64,000 bases of DNA from Pseudomonas marincola (GCF_900116605.1 NZ_FPBC01000004.1:1-64000), one strand, 5' to 3'; positions 48,264 to 57,777 are shown, counted from the first letter of the stretch. The notes: a model not told the origin generated them from the sequence alone. Numbers and translations are program-made.

Positions 48264-49718
48264 ATGGCCCTGCCGACGCTAAGAATTATCGGTTTCATCC
48301 TCGGCATCTTCCTTCTTACGTTGTCACTCAGCATGGTTATTCCCGTGCTGACATTATTGATTTACGACCGCACTGGCGATCTCGATCCGTTCTTGTGGTC
48401 GAGCCTTATCACCGCAATCGCAGGTTTAGCCCTGGTAATTCCGGGCCGCCCCGAAAACGCTCATCTACGCCCCCGCGACATGTACCTGTTAACCACCGGC
48501 AGCTGGCTGGTGGTGTGCGTATTTGCTGCGTTGCCAATGGTGCAGATTCACCACATCAGCTACACCGATGCCTTTTTCGAGACCATGTCGGGCATCACCA
48601 CCACGGGCTCTACCGTGATTACCGGGCTGGATACAGCTTCTCCGGGGCTGTTGATCTGGCGCTCGATGCTGCAGTGGCTGGGCGGCATCGGCTTTATCGG
48701 CATGGCCGTGGCAATTTTGCCGCTGCTGCGCGTCGGTGGCATGCGCCTGTTCCAAACCGAATCATCGGACTGGGGCGAGAAAGTCATGCCGCGCTCGCAC
48801 ATGGCCGCCAAGTACATTCTGCTGGTATATGTGGGTCTCACCGTGATCGGCTTCGCCTCTTTCTGGGCCGCCGGCATGACCCCGTTTGATGCCATCAACC
48901 ATTCGATGACCTCGATTTCAACCGGCGGTTATTCGACGTCCGACTCATCCCTCGCGCATTGGGAACAACCCGCCGTGCATTGGGTGTCGGTGATGATGAT
49001 GATTTGCGGCGGCCTGCCGTTCACCCTGTACGTCGCCACGTTGCGTGGAAATCGTCAGGCCCTGTTCAAGGATCATCAGGTGCGCGGGTTTCTGGGTTTC
49101 TTGCTGGTGACCTGGATGGTATTCGGCACCTGGCTGTGGCTGCACTCCGATTACAGCTGGTTCACCGCCGTGCGCATTGTCGCGGTAAACGTCACCTCCG
49201 TTGTCACCACCACCGGTTTCGCCCTTGGCGACTACACCTTGTGGGGCAGCTTCTCGATGATGCTGTTTTTCTATCTGACCTTTATGGGCGCCTGCTCCGG
49301 CTCCACCTCGGGCGGCCTGAAAATCTTCCGTTTTCAGGTGGCTTATGTATTGCTGCGTGCCAACTTGCAGCAGCTGGTGCACCCGCGAGCGGTGATCAAA
49401 CAGCAATACAACAACCACAACCTCGACGAAGACATCGTTCGCTCACTGATTACTTTCTCGTTCTTCTTCACCATCACCATCGGCATCATCGCCCTCGGTC
49501 TGGCGCTGATCGGCTTGGACTGGGTCACCGCATTGACCGGCGCCGCCACCGCGGTATGTAACGTTGGCCCGGGCCTGGGACCGATTATTGGCCCAGCCGG
49601 TAACTTCGCCAGCCTGCCGGACTCGGCCAAATGGCTGCTGACCATCGGCATGCTGCTCGGGCGCCTGGAAATCCTCACGGTGTTTGTTCTGGTCACCCGC
49701 GCGTTCTGGAGGCACTAA
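48264..49718 (+). CDS. trkH: Trk potassium transporter membrane subunit, copy 1
   Basis: A 484-residue TrkH potassium transporter with four M1-P-M2 repeats. The selectivity loops are SGITTTGSTVI, SISTGGYSTSD, TSVVTTTGFALGD and AVCNVGPGLGP. The last keeps the Asn-x-Gly-Pro-Gly of canonical TrkH. FQTESSDWGEKVMPRSH is the cytoplasmic loop typical of the family. The protein works with the NAD-binding TrkA subunit, not encoded here. A second trkH follows 86 bases downstream on the same strand. Confidence 0.94.
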   Translation: MALPTLRIIGFILGIFLLTLSLSMVIPVLTLLIYDRTGDLDPFLWSSLITAIAGLALVIPGRPENAHLRPRDMYLLTTGSWLVVCVFAALPMVQIHHISYTDAFFETMSGITTTGSTVITGLDTASPGLLIWRSMLQWLGGIGFIGMAVAILPLLRVGGMRLFQTESSDWGEKVMPRSHMAAKYILLVYVGLTVIGFASFWAAGMTPFDAINHSMTSISTGGYSTSDSSLAHWEQPAVHWVSVMMMICGGLPFTLYVATLRGNRQALFKDHQVRGFLGFLLVTWMVFGTWLWLHSDYSWFTAVRIVAVNVTSVVTTTGFALGDYTLWGSFSMMLFFYLTFMGACSGSTSGGLKIFRFQVAYVLLRANLQQLVHPRAVIKQQYNNHNLDEDIVRSLITFSFFFTITIGIIALGLALIGLDWVTALTGAATAVCNVGPGLGPIIGPAGNFASLPDSAKWLLTIGMLLGRLEILTVFVLVTRAFWRH

Positions 49719-49804
49719 CCCGGTGGCCAATATTTGCGCACTATTTAATGCAGCCACGTCGGGCAATGCCTTGGCGACTAAGACAACACGGGTAGCGCAT
49801 TAAC

Positions 49805-51259
49805 ATGTCAGGGCCGACGCTGAGAATCATCGGATTCATCAACGGTATCTTTCTGATTACCCTGGCCATCAGCATGCTGGTGCCCGTAATCACCCTGCTG
49901 ATATACGAGCGCACGAACGAGATGGGCGGCTTTCTCTGGTCGAGCATCTGCTGCCTGATTGCCGGCCTTGCGCTGATTGCCAGAGGCCGGCCAGAAGGCG
50001 TCAATCTGCGCCCCCGCGACATGTACCTGCTGACCGTTTCGAGTTGGTTGGTGGTCGGCGTTTTTGCCTCTGTGCCATTCGTACTCGCGCAGAAAATGAG
50101 TTACACCGACGCCTTCTTTGAAAGCATGAGCGGCATCACCGCGACTGGCGCCACGGTGCTCAGCGGCCTGGATGAAATGTCGCAGGGCATCTTGATCTGG
50201 CGCTCGTTGCTGCACTGGCTCGGCGGCATGGGTTTTATCGGTATGGCGGTGGCCATTCTGCCCATGTTGCGCATCGGTGGCATGCGTCTGTTCCAGACCG
50301 AATCGTCTGACCGCAGTGAAAAAATCCTGCCGCGCTCACACATGGTGGCCAAGTTCATGGTGTTGGCCTACGTCGGCCTGAGCCTGATCGGTGTCCTGGC
50401 GTTCTGGCTGGCCGGCATGGGCTTGTTCGACTCGATCAACCACACCATGTCCGCTATCGCCACTGGCGGATTCTCGACCTCGGACCGCTCACTCGGCAAC
50501 TGGTCGCAGCCGGCCATTCACTGGGTTGCAGTGGTGCTGATGATTCTCGGCAGCCTGCCATTCGTGCTGTACGTGTCGGTGCTGCGCGGCAACTACAAAG
50601 CCTTGTTGCACGACCAGCAGGTGCGCGGCTTTATCGGAATTCTGCTGCTGATCTGGTTGGTACTGGGCTCGTGGTACGCACTCACCACCCAGCTGCACTG
50701 GCTCGAGGCCGTGCGCCATGTGGCGGTCAACACCACATCGATAATCTCGACCACCGGCTTCGCCTTGGGCGACTACACGCTGTGGGGCGGATTTGCCGGC
50801 ATGCTGTTCTTCTACATCGGCTTTGTTGGCGGCTGTTCGGGCTCTACCGCTGGCGGCCTGAAAATTTTCCGTTTTCAGGTGGCGTACAGCCTGCTCAAAG
50901 CCAACTTGCTGCAACTGGTGCACCCGCGCGCCGTGATCAAGCAGCGCTACAACAACCACCGCCTCGATGAAGACATTGTCCGTTCGATCCTGACCTTCGC
51001 CTTCGTCTACACCAGCACCATCGCGGTACTCGCGCTCGGGCTGACGCTGTGCGGGTTGGACTGGATTACCGCACTCAGCGGCGCGGCGAGCACGCTCTCT
51101 GGCGTGGGGCCGGGCATGGGCGAAATCATTGGCCCGGCCGGTAACTTCTCAAGCCTGCCAGACACCGCCAAGTGGATTCTCACCACCGGCATGCTGCTCG
51201 GCCGCCTGGAAATTCTGACGGTGCTGATCCTGTTCGTGCCGACCTTCTGGCGTCACTGA
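49805..51259 (+). CDS. trkH: Trk potassium transporter membrane subunit, copy 2
   Basis: A second full-length 484-residue TrkH, clearly a duplicate of the preceding gene (for example PTLRIIGFI, LRPRDMYLLT, GFIGMAVAILP and GGMRLFQTESSD are shared). Selectivity loops are SGITATGATVL, AIATGGFSTSD, TSIISTTGFALGD and TLSGVGPGMGE. In the fourth loop Ser-Gly replaces the Cys-Asn of copy 1 just before VGPG, which may alter ion affinity or gating. The ATG follows a 79-base spacer after copy 1. Its stop lies 9 bases from the end of the convergent AraC gene. Confidence 0.93.
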   Translation: MSGPTLRIIGFINGIFLITLAISMLVPVITLLIYERTNEMGGFLWSSICCLIAGLALIARGRPEGVNLRPRDMYLLTVSSWLVVGVFASVPFVLAQKMSYTDAFFESMSGITATGATVLSGLDEMSQGILIWRSLLHWLGGMGFIGMAVAILPMLRIGGMRLFQTESSDRSEKILPRSHMVAKFMVLAYVGLSLIGVLAFWLAGMGLFDSINHTMSAIATGGFSTSDRSLGNWSQPAIHWVAVVLMILGSLPFVLYVSVLRGNYKALLHDQQVRGFIGILLLIWLVLGSWYALTTQLHWLEAVRHVAVNTTSIISTTGFALGDYTLWGGFAGMLFFYIGFVGGCSGSTAGGLKIFRFQVAYSLLKANLLQLVHPRAVIKQRYNNHRLDEDIVRSILTFAFVYTSTIAVLALGLTLCGLDWITALSGAASTLSGVGPGMGEIIGPAGNFSSLPDTAKWILTTGMLLGRLEILTVLILFVPTFWRH

Positions 51260-51268
51260 GCACGTGGA

Positions 51269-52303
51269 TTAATCGCTGGCTTTGTCGGCCTTTATACCTT
51301 GCAGGTGGGCAGCGCGGTAATCGCTCGGCGTTACCCCGAACCAGCGTCGAAATGCCCGGAAGAAATTACTCGGATCGGCAAAACCTAACAAATACGAGGC
51401 TTCCAGCAGCGTCAGCGAAGGCTGCTGCAAGTACTGCTCGGCCAGTTCACGGCGCGTATCGTCGAGCAATTGCTGAAAGCTGGTGCCCTCCTCCTGCAAC
51501 CTGCGCTGCAAGGTGCGCTGGGAAACCAGCAGCGTCTGCGCCACCCGTTCACGCTTCGGCTCGCCTTGGGGAAGCAGCCGGCAAAGCACTTGTCGGGTTT
51601 GATGCGTGACACGGCTCTCAGAGAAGCGGGTCAGGTACTCACCTGCAAAACGGTCATGCAGTTGCGCCAGTGAATGATTCGCGGTCGGTAACGGCGCCTC
51701 CATGTCGGCAGGCTCAAACAGCAGTGCATAGTGGCTGGAGTTGAAACTCAACGGCGCCTGAAACACCTGTTGGAAAGGTTCGATATCGTCCGGCGGCGAG
51801 CCTTGGAACAACACCTGCCGTGGCTGGATCATGCGCCCGCTGATCCAGCGGCAAAACGCCAGCGCATAGGCCATCGAAGCCTCAGCACTTTGCCGGGCTG
51901 GCGGCAGGCGATCGCCATGAATCGCCAATACCAGCTCATAGCCCTTGGCCGTTTGCGTAAAGCTCAGATCGGCGCCTTCGGCGATGATTCGCTGATAACG
52001 CACCAGACGCGCCAACCCTTCCTTGAGGCTGGCACTCGACATCAACGCGTAGCCGACCACATGAAACGAGGCTGGGCGGATCACTTTAGCCATGTTCAAA
52101 CCAATCGCCGGATTGCCGGAAATTGCCACAGCCCGCTGCCACAGCCGCGTCATGTCGTCCTGAGCAAAGCGCGCATCGGGGTTTTCCAGGTCGCGGTAGT
52201 CGAGACCCAGTTCCGGGAAGATCGCCCGGCAATCGACACCGCCCATTTCAAGCGCCTGCACGATGCCCAAAGCCCAATTCGATGAAGTCGTACGTTCACT
52301 CAT
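51269..52303 (-). CDS. AraC-family transcriptional regulator
   Basis: A 344-residue regulator with an N-terminal ligand-binding domain of the Arabinose_bd/OruR type (PASFHVVGYALMSSASLKEG). The C-terminal double helix-turn-helix reads SQRTLQRRLQEEGTSFQQLL and LLGFADPSNFFRAFRRWFGV then TPSDYR. The ligand and targets are unknown. It is convergent with the trkH pair and divergent from the Mpo1-like gene, which it might control. Confidence 0.88.
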   Translation of the reverse strand: MSERTTSSNWALGIVQALEMGGVDCRAIFPELGLDYRDLENPDARFAQDDMTRLWQRAVAISGNPAIGLNMAKVIRPASFHVVGYALMSSASLKEGLARLVRYQRIIAEGADLSFTQTAKGYELVLAIHGDRLPPARQSAEASMAYALAFCRWISGRMIQPRQVLFQGSPPDDIEPFQQVFQAPLSFNSSHYALLFEPADMEAPLPTANHSLAQLHDRFAGEYLTRFSESRVTHQTRQVLCRLLPQGEPKRERVAQTLLVSQRTLQRRLQEEGTSFQQLLDDTRRELAEQYLQQPSLTLLEASYLLGFADPSNFFRAFRRWFGVTPSDYRAAHLQGIKADKASD

Positions 52304-52485
52304 GGTGGTTTCTTATTAGATTCAGCTATGACCAATCCGGTCGGTTTGAATGAGAAGGATACTAAACTGGCACTTATTGTCACTGGCTGCGCGAGCCACT
52401 CAACCTACACTGCGAAAACCCAAAGTGACACTGCCGCCGCGCATCAGGCACGCTGCGAATAGCCAATAATAAGCGGAGAACCGCC

Positions 52486-52803
52486 ATGACCCGACCTGCC
52501 GAATCACGTTTTCAAAGCTTTGCCGAGTTTTATCCTTACTACCTGCAAGAGCACAGTAATCCGACCTGCCGTCGCCTGCATTATGTCGGCAGTTTGCTGG
52601 TGTTGTGCATCCTTGCTTACGCGCTGGCATCCCAACAATGGCTATGGCTGCTGGCCGTTCCGCTGGCCGGTTATGGTTTCGCCTGGCTCGGCCACTTCGT
52701 GTTTGAGAAAAATCGTCCGGCGACCTTCGATTACCCGTTCTATTCGCTGATGGGCGACTGGGTAATGCTCAAGGATGCCTTCACCGGGCGCATCAAATTC
52801 TAA
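52486..52803 (+). CDS. Mpo1-like (DUF962) membrane protein
   Basis: A 105-residue protein with FQSFAEFYPYYLQEHSNPTC, RRLHYVGSLLVL and GHFVFEKNRPATFDYP. These hold the conserved histidines of the DUF962/Mpo1 family, whose yeast member is an iron-dependent dioxygenase of 2-hydroxy fatty acids. There are two or three membrane segments. ATG 52486 follows AAGCGGAGAACC, a good ribosome-binding site. The bacterial function is inferred only by family. Confidence 0.87.
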   Translation: MTRPAESRFQSFAEFYPYYLQEHSNPTCRRLHYVGSLLVLCILAYALASQQWLWLLAVPLAGYGFAWLGHFVFEKNRPATFDYPFYSLMGDWVMLKDAFTGRIKF

Positions 52804-52834
52804 TAACAATCAGCACACCGAGGAGACCGACTCA

Positions 52835-53419
52835 ATGAGCGCTCAAGCCACTTTCACGCACATGGACCAAGGCACTGCGGACGACTGGGCCATTATCGCC
52901 AAAGACTTCACCGCCTTCGCCGCCCATCTGCCAGACCGCATCCTGACCCACCTGAAGCTTTTGGATGGTGATTTCGGCGGATTCCCGATCGACCGCCTGC
53001 AACACTCGCTGCAAACGGCTACACGGGCCCATCAGGATGGTCGCGATGAAGAGTATGTGATCTGCGCGCTGCTGCACGACATTGGCGATACGCTCGGCTC
53101 CTACAATCACCCGGATATCGCCGCGGCCATACTCAAGCCGTTTGTGAGTGCCGAGAACCTGTGGATGGTGGCCAACCACGGGATTTTTCAGGGTTATTAC
53201 TTCTTCCATCATCTGGGGATGGATCGCCACCTGCGCGAGCAATTCAAGGATCACCCGCAATACCACGCCACCATCGAGTTTTGTGCCAAGTACGATGGCG
53301 CTGCTTTTGATCCCGAGTTTGAGAGCCTGCCGCTGACGTTCTTCGAGCCAATGTTGCGCCGGGTCTTCGCCAAACCGAAAAACTCGATCTACAAAGCGGC
53401 GATGGAGGCCACTGAATAA
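52835..53419 (+). CDS. HD-domain phosphohydrolase-like protein
   Basis: A 194-residue HD-fold protein. LQHSLQTATRAHQDG, then VICALLHDIGDTLGSYNHPD (the HD pair) and WMVANHGIFQGYYFFHHLG supply the metal-binding His/Asp residues. Substrate unknown; it lacks GYP or synthetase motifs. ATG 52835 follows GAGGAGACC; the frame open upstream overlaps the Mpo1-like gene. It is separated by 31 bases from that gene and is probably co-transcribed. Confidence 0.84.
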   Translation: MSAQATFTHMDQGTADDWAIIAKDFTAFAAHLPDRILTHLKLLDGDFGGFPIDRLQHSLQTATRAHQDGRDEEYVICALLHDIGDTLGSYNHPDIAAAILKPFVSAENLWMVANHGIFQGYYFFHHLGMDRHLREQFKDHPQYHATIEFCAKYDGAAFDPEFESLPLTFFEPMLRRVFAKPKNSIYKAAMEATE

Positions 53420-53577
53420 TTCGTTGTCCCGTGCAGCCAAACAGCTCAATTGCCACTTGGCGACACCGCATGCCTTGGTTATGATCCCGCCACCTCTGCA
53501 AGACTGGCCCAGCCCTTGCAGGGGAATAGGCGTCCGTGAGAGACGTCAGAAAATTATCAGGGAACAACCCTTCCAGC

Positions 53578-54966
53578 ATGAATGCCACGCCCCCCAGTCG
53601 AAACAACGCGGCTTCCGATGCAACAATGCGGGAGTATTACTCGCGGGTTATTGCTTATCTGATCATCGCGGCCAGCGTTGCAGTCGGCACTTATTGCCAG
53701 CATCTCGCCTTCGAGAATGTCTGGATAGTGCCGTACGCGTTGCTCTATCCGCACCTCGCGCAACACCTGTCGAAACGTCTCAAGCAGAATAAACCCCACA
53801 CCAGTAACGCCATTATGCTCGGCATCGACGGCCTGCACTGCGGCATTGCGATCGCGTTCATGGGCTTCTCGCCCGTGCCCAGCCTCATGGCCTTGCTCGC
53901 CGTAACGTTCGGCGCATTGGTCTCGGATGGTTTGCGCACCGGCGCAGTCGCCGTGCTCTCGACAATCATCGGCACCGTGCTGACTTCAGCGGCGATCAGC
54001 CCGCAGATCAACCTCGATACGCCGCCATTGTTGGCATTGGCCAGTATTGGCACAACCATCGTATTCATCTGCATCACCGGCTATTTCATGCATCAACAGA
54101 GTTTGCGCCTGGATGCCGTGCGCTGCGAAATCAAACGCGAGCAGGAAAAAGCCGCGCGACTGGCACGCAACCTAGCCAAATATCTGTCACCTCAAGTCTG
54201 GGAATCGATATTCAGCGGCAAGAAAACCGTTCGACTGGAAACCCAGCGGAAAAAATTGACGGTATTCTTTTCCGACATCAAAGGCTTTACCGAGCTGTCC
54301 GAAGAGCTTGAGGCCGAAGCACTGACCGACCTGCTTAACAACTACCTCAACGAAATGTCGAAAATCTGCCTCAAGTACGGCGGCACCATCGACAAGTTCA
54401 TCGGCGACAGCGTTATGGTGTTCTTTGGCGACCCGGCGAGCCAGGGCGCAAAGAAAGACGCGGTAGCAGCCGTATCCATGGCCATTGCCATGCGCAAAGT
54501 CATGAAGGTACTGCGCCAGCAATGGCGTTCGCAGGGCATCACCAAACCACTGGAAATCCGCATGGGCCTGAATACCGGCTACTGCACGGTGGGCAACTTT
54601 GGCGCCGACACGCGCATGGATTACACCATTATCGGCCGCGACGTGAACCTTGCCAGCCGCCTTGAAAGTGCGGCCGAGTCTGGCGAGATTCTGATCTCGC
54701 ACGAAACCTATTCACTGGTTAAAGACGTGATCATGTGCTGCGACAAGGGCCAGATCAGCGTCAAGGGCTTTACCCGCCCGGTGCAGATATATCAGGTGGT
54801 CGACTTCCGCCGGGACTTGGGCGCGACGTCCAGCTATGTCGAACATGAGATCCCCGGTTTTTCGATGTATCTGGACACCAATGGCATCCAGAATTTCGAC
54901 AAAGAACGGGTGATCTACGCCCTGCAACAAGCCGCCGAGAAGCTACGCGACAAAGTCATCATGTAA
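53578..54966 (+). CDS. cyaB: Class III adenylate cyclase CyaB
   Basis: Makes cAMP, the ligand of Vfr/Crp. The 462-residue protein has an N-terminal MASE2-type membrane domain of about six helices (VIAYLIIAASVAVGTYCQHL onward). A linker leads to a catalytic domain: metal Asp residues in FFSDIKGFTELSEELE and FIGDSVMVFFGDP, substrate-selecting Lys in GGTIDKFIG, DYTIIGRDVNLASRLE with the Asn/Arg transition-state pair. The length equals that of the P. aeruginosa enzyme. ATG 53578 (MNATPPSRNN) is preferred over 53536. Confidence 0.92.
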   Translation: MNATPPSRNNAASDATMREYYSRVIAYLIIAASVAVGTYCQHLAFENVWIVPYALLYPHLAQHLSKRLKQNKPHTSNAIMLGIDGLHCGIAIAFMGFSPVPSLMALLAVTFGALVSDGLRTGAVAVLSTIIGTVLTSAAISPQINLDTPPLLALASIGTTIVFICITGYFMHQQSLRLDAVRCEIKREQEKAARLARNLAKYLSPQVWESIFSGKKTVRLETQRKKLTVFFSDIKGFTELSEELEAEALTDLLNNYLNEMSKICLKYGGTIDKFIGDSVMVFFGDPASQGAKKDAVAAVSMAIAMRKVMKVLRQQWRSQGITKPLEIRMGLNTGYCTVGNFGADTRMDYTIIGRDVNLASRLESAAESGEILISHETYSLVKDVIMCCDKGQISVKGFTRPVQIYQVVDFRRDLGATSSYVEHEIPGFSMYLDTNGIQNFDKERVIYALQQAAEKLRDKVIM

Positions 54967-54975
54967 GCACAAGGC

Positions 54976-56019
54976 TTAATTTGGCGTCGCCCCAGCCAGT
55001 TGCAAGCCACAACGGCCGCCATCGAGTAGCGGTTGTTGCTCAAGAAACTCCAGCGCCGATGCACGCCAGGACTGGCGCGCAGCATGCTCGGCGCAGACCT
55101 TGCGATCAAGTTTGAGCGCAGCCAGACACGCCCGCCGCAAATCCGTATCCATCACCCCAGTCACGCCCTGCTCCAACACATCCAGCGGCCCCGGCACAGC
55201 AAAGGCCGCCACCGGTGTGCCGCAAGCCAGTGCTTCCAGCATCACCAGCCCGTAAGTGTCGGTGAGTGAGGGAAACACCAGAACGCTGGCCTGCCGGTAC
55301 GCCTCTGCCAACGCCTCACCGCTTAAATAACCGTGGAATTTTACCTGCGGATACTGCTGCGCGAACGCCGCACGCTGCGGGCCGTCGCCAACCACATGCT
55401 TGCTGCCGGGCAGATCCAGCTCGAGGAACGCTTGCAGGTTTTTCTCCGGGGCAATGCGCCCGACATACAGAAACTGCACCGCTCGGTCATGCGCCTTTGC
55501 AGCGTTGTTAGCGGGGGTGAACACATCGCCCTGCACGCCTTTGCGCCACAGTTGTAAACGCTGCAAGCCCCGTTGTTTGAACGCATCCCGCATCCGTTCG
55601 GTGGTCACCAGCACCGCCCTGCTGGGCCGGTGAAATGCGCACAGGTAGGCGTAACCCCAGCTCAGCGGCACCCAGCGGTATCGCGTACTGATGTATTCGG
55701 GAAAGCGCGTATGAATGGCGCTGGAGAACGCCATGTTGTGCCTGATCAGCCAGCGTCTGGCAGCCCAGCCCAGTGGACCTTCCGTGGCCAGATGGACGCA
55801 GTCAGGCTGATACTGACGAATAGCGGCACCTACCTGCCAAATATTCCACACCAGTGGAATTTCCGGATAGGTCGGGCAAGGCACCGAGCGAAATCGATCC
55901 GGCGCCAATACCTCGACCTCGTGGCCCAGCGCGCGCAACTCGCCAATCAGCGCGGCAATACTGGTAACAACACCATTTACCTGCGGCGCCCAGGCATCGG
56001 TCACAATCATCAATCGCAT
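54976..56019 (-). CDS. agt1: GT4-family glycosyltransferase (probable diacylglycerol glycosyltransferase)
   Basis: A 347-residue GT-B glycosyltransferase: IVTDAWAPQVNGVVTSIAAL, HLATEGPLGWAARRW, FLYVGRIAPEKNLQAFLE and FPSLTDTYGLVMLEALACG (donor-binding Glu). It overlaps the upstream phosphoesterase by 10 bases. In P. aeruginosa the matching pair makes glycolipids from diacylglycerol during phosphate starvation: PlcP releases diacylglycerol and Agt adds sugar. Assignment rests on this pairing and on resemblance to SQD2-like lipid glycosyltransferases. The sugar is not known. Confidence 0.75.
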   Translation of the reverse strand: MRLMIVTDAWAPQVNGVVTSIAALIGELRALGHEVEVLAPDRFRSVPCPTYPEIPLVWNIWQVGAAIRQYQPDCVHLATEGPLGWAARRWLIRHNMAFSSAIHTRFPEYISTRYRWVPLSWGYAYLCAFHRPSRAVLVTTERMRDAFKQRGLQRLQLWRKGVQGDVFTPANNAAKAHDRAVQFLYVGRIAPEKNLQAFLELDLPGSKHVVGDGPQRAAFAQQYPQVKFHGYLSGEALAEAYRQASVLVFPSLTDTYGLVMLEALACGTPVAAFAVPGPLDVLEQGVTGVMDTDLRRACLAALKLDRKVCAEHAARQSWRASALEFLEQQPLLDGGRCGLQLAGATPN

Positions 56020-56873
56020 GCAGCAGGCTCACTTTTCGGCGTCACCGTACCGGCCTCTGGCGTGCTGGCAGCGCTGGCCGGCTTGTGCAAATCAGCCTGT
56101 TGCTGCTGATCTTCAGCCAGGCGATATAGCTCGATATGGCCGTCGATATGCTCGATCAACGCCGAGCAGGACTCGACCCAGTCGCCACAGTTCATGTATT
56201 CGACGTCACCCATCGGGCGAATTTCCGCATGGTGAATATGCCCGCAAACCACGCCGTTAAACCCGCGCTTTACACACTCGTGGGCAATTGCCTCTTCGAA
56301 GTCGCTGATAAAACTGACGGCGCTTTTGACCTTGTGCTTGAGATACGCCGAGAGTGACCAGTAACCGTAGCCATACCGGCGCCGCCAGTGATTCAACCAG
56401 CGGTTAAGAGTGAGCGTGAACTCATAGGCTGAATCACCCAAAAACGCCAACCAGCGGTGATAGCGGGTGATCACATCAAACTGATCGCCGTGAATTACCA
56501 ACAAGCGACGGCCGTCGGCGGTGATGTGTTCAGCTTCATCTACCAATTGGATATTGCCCAGCATCAGGCTGGTATAACCGCGCAGAAACTCGTCGTGGTT
56601 ACCGGTGACATAAATCACCTCGGTACCGCGCTTGCTCATGGTCAACAGGCGACGAATCACGTTGGTGTGCGCCTGCGGCCAATAGATGCCCCCGCGCAAT
56701 TTCCAGCCATCAATGATGTCGCCGACCAGATAAATCTTGTCGGCTTCATAGCGTTTCAGGAAGGCGGCCAGATGTTCGGCCTGACAATCTCGTGTGCCAA
56801 GGTGCACATCAGAAATCCACAGAGTGCGGACGCGTTGTTTGCGGCTGGGTTTTATCATCTGAGCACTGCTCAT
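56010..56873 (-). CDS. plcP: Metallophosphoesterase, probable phospholipase C PlcP (LpxH-like fold)
   Basis: A 287-residue calcineurin-like phosphoesterase: LWISDVHLGTRDCQAEH, YLVGDIIDGWKLRGG, VTGNHDEFLRGY, LLVIHGDQFD and GVVCGHIHHAEI supply all metal ligands. It resembles LpxH and is often annotated as UDP-2,3-diacylglucosamine hydrolase. Paired with the glycosyltransferase downstream it fits PlcP, which degrades phospholipids to diacylglycerol in phosphate-limited Pseudomonas. ATG 56873 follows GGAGGTTGTCC. A Pho-box-like direct repeat lies upstream. Confidence 0.75.
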   Translation of the reverse strand: MSSAQMIKPSRKQRVRTLWISDVHLGTRDCQAEHLAAFLKRYEADKIYLVGDIIDGWKLRGGIYWPQAHTNVIRRLLTMSKRGTEVIYVTGNHDEFLRGYTSLMLGNIQLVDEAEHITADGRRLLVIHGDQFDVITRYHRWLAFLGDSAYEFTLTLNRWLNHWRRRYGYGYWSLSAYLKHKVKSAVSFISDFEEAIAHECVKRGFNGVVCGHIHHAEIRPMGDVEYMNCGDWVESCSALIEHIDGHIELYRLAEDQQQQADLHKPASAASTPEAGTVTPKSEPAACD

Positions 56874-56915
56874 GGACAACCTCCGGGCGGGTTTTCCTGA
56901 GCTTGAGTGGTCGCT

Positions 56916-56941
56916 ATGACCTGAATATGAAGCTCATATGG
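56916..56941 (-). promoter_or_regulatory. Pho-box-like direct repeats upstream of plcP
   Basis: On the minus strand CCAT, TCAT and TCAT recur exactly 11 bases apart (56938-56941, 56927-56930, 56916-56919). The last unit reads AGGTCAT. The 11-base period and the TCAT core are those of PhoB sites (CTGTCAT-N4 repeats). The outer bases match only partly. The site is about 43 bases before the plcP start. Confidence 0.5.
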
Positions 56942-57033
56942 CAAATTGGTTACATGCAGCTCAAGGCTGGCGCAAAACCGCCCAACGGCACTACAGCCCT
57001 GATAAACTGGCGCTTCTGCCGAGAGAGTTGTTC

Positions 57034-57777
57034 ATGCCCCTACTCACACTGCGTCATTACGATCAGGAGTTGCTCAGCCACAGCCACGAGCACTCGCAAG
57101 TGGTGTTTGCCCTGCGCGGCGACCTGCAACTCGAAGTCGCCGGACAAGAGAGCCTGATGGCGCCGCAAATGATGGCCGTGATTCCGCCCAGCGCTGTACA
57201 TGCGTGTGGCAGCCCGCAAGGCAGTGATTGCCTGGTCCTTGATGTGCCCTCAGAGTCCTGGCTGACAGAACGCCTTGGCAGGCATGCTGATGCCAGTCGC
57301 AGCTTGCTCGAACAGAACCGCACCTGCGCCCTCAGCGCACGCCAGGGTCAGTTGATCAATTGGCTGGCCAACAGCCCGATCAACGATCCGCTGATTGCCG
57401 AGCAAGGCACCATCTTGCTGCTGGCCAGCCTGACTGCCGAGGTGCGCAGCGAGCCGCACGGCTTGCCCATGGCGGCAATCACCGCCTACATCGACCAGCA
57501 TCTTGCGCACCCGCTGCAAGTTCATGATCTGGCGCGCATCAGCGGCTTATCAACGGCGCGCTTTCATGCACGTTTTCTCGCCGAAAACAGCATCACGCCG
57601 ATGGATTTTGTACGCCAACGGCGTCTGCAACAGGGTCGCCAATTACTCATCAGCACCCAGTTGGCGGTGCATGAAGTGGCCGAACAAACCGGTTACAGCT
57701 CGCAAAGCGCCTTCACCGCCGCCCTCTCGCGCCACTGCGGCATGACGCCCCGACAATTACGCCGCCTGCGCGAGTAA
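57034..57777 (+). CDS. AraC-family regulator with cupin domain
   Basis: A 247-residue regulator. The N-terminal cupin has LSHSHEHSQVVFALRGDLQL and GQESLMAPQMMAVIPPSAVH. The C-terminal double helix-turn-helix has VHDLARISGLSTARFHARF and VAEQTGYSSQSAFTAALSRH then CGMTPRQLRRLR. ATG 57034 (MPLLTLRHYDQELL) follows GAGAGTTG; the in-frame ATG 56938 would place unmatched residues and overlap the Pho-box region. It is divergent from plcP and may regulate the downstream EamA transporter; that is a guess from position. Confidence 0.85.
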   Translation: MPLLTLRHYDQELLSHSHEHSQVVFALRGDLQLEVAGQESLMAPQMMAVIPPSAVHACGSPQGSDCLVLDVPSESWLTERLGRHADASRSLLEQNRTCALSARQGQLINWLANSPINDPLIAEQGTILLLASLTAEVRSEPHGLPMAAITAYIDQHLAHPLQVHDLARISGLSTARFHARFLAENSITPMDFVRQRRLQQGRQLLISTQLAVHEVAEQTGYSSQSAFTAALSRHCGMTPRQLRRLRE

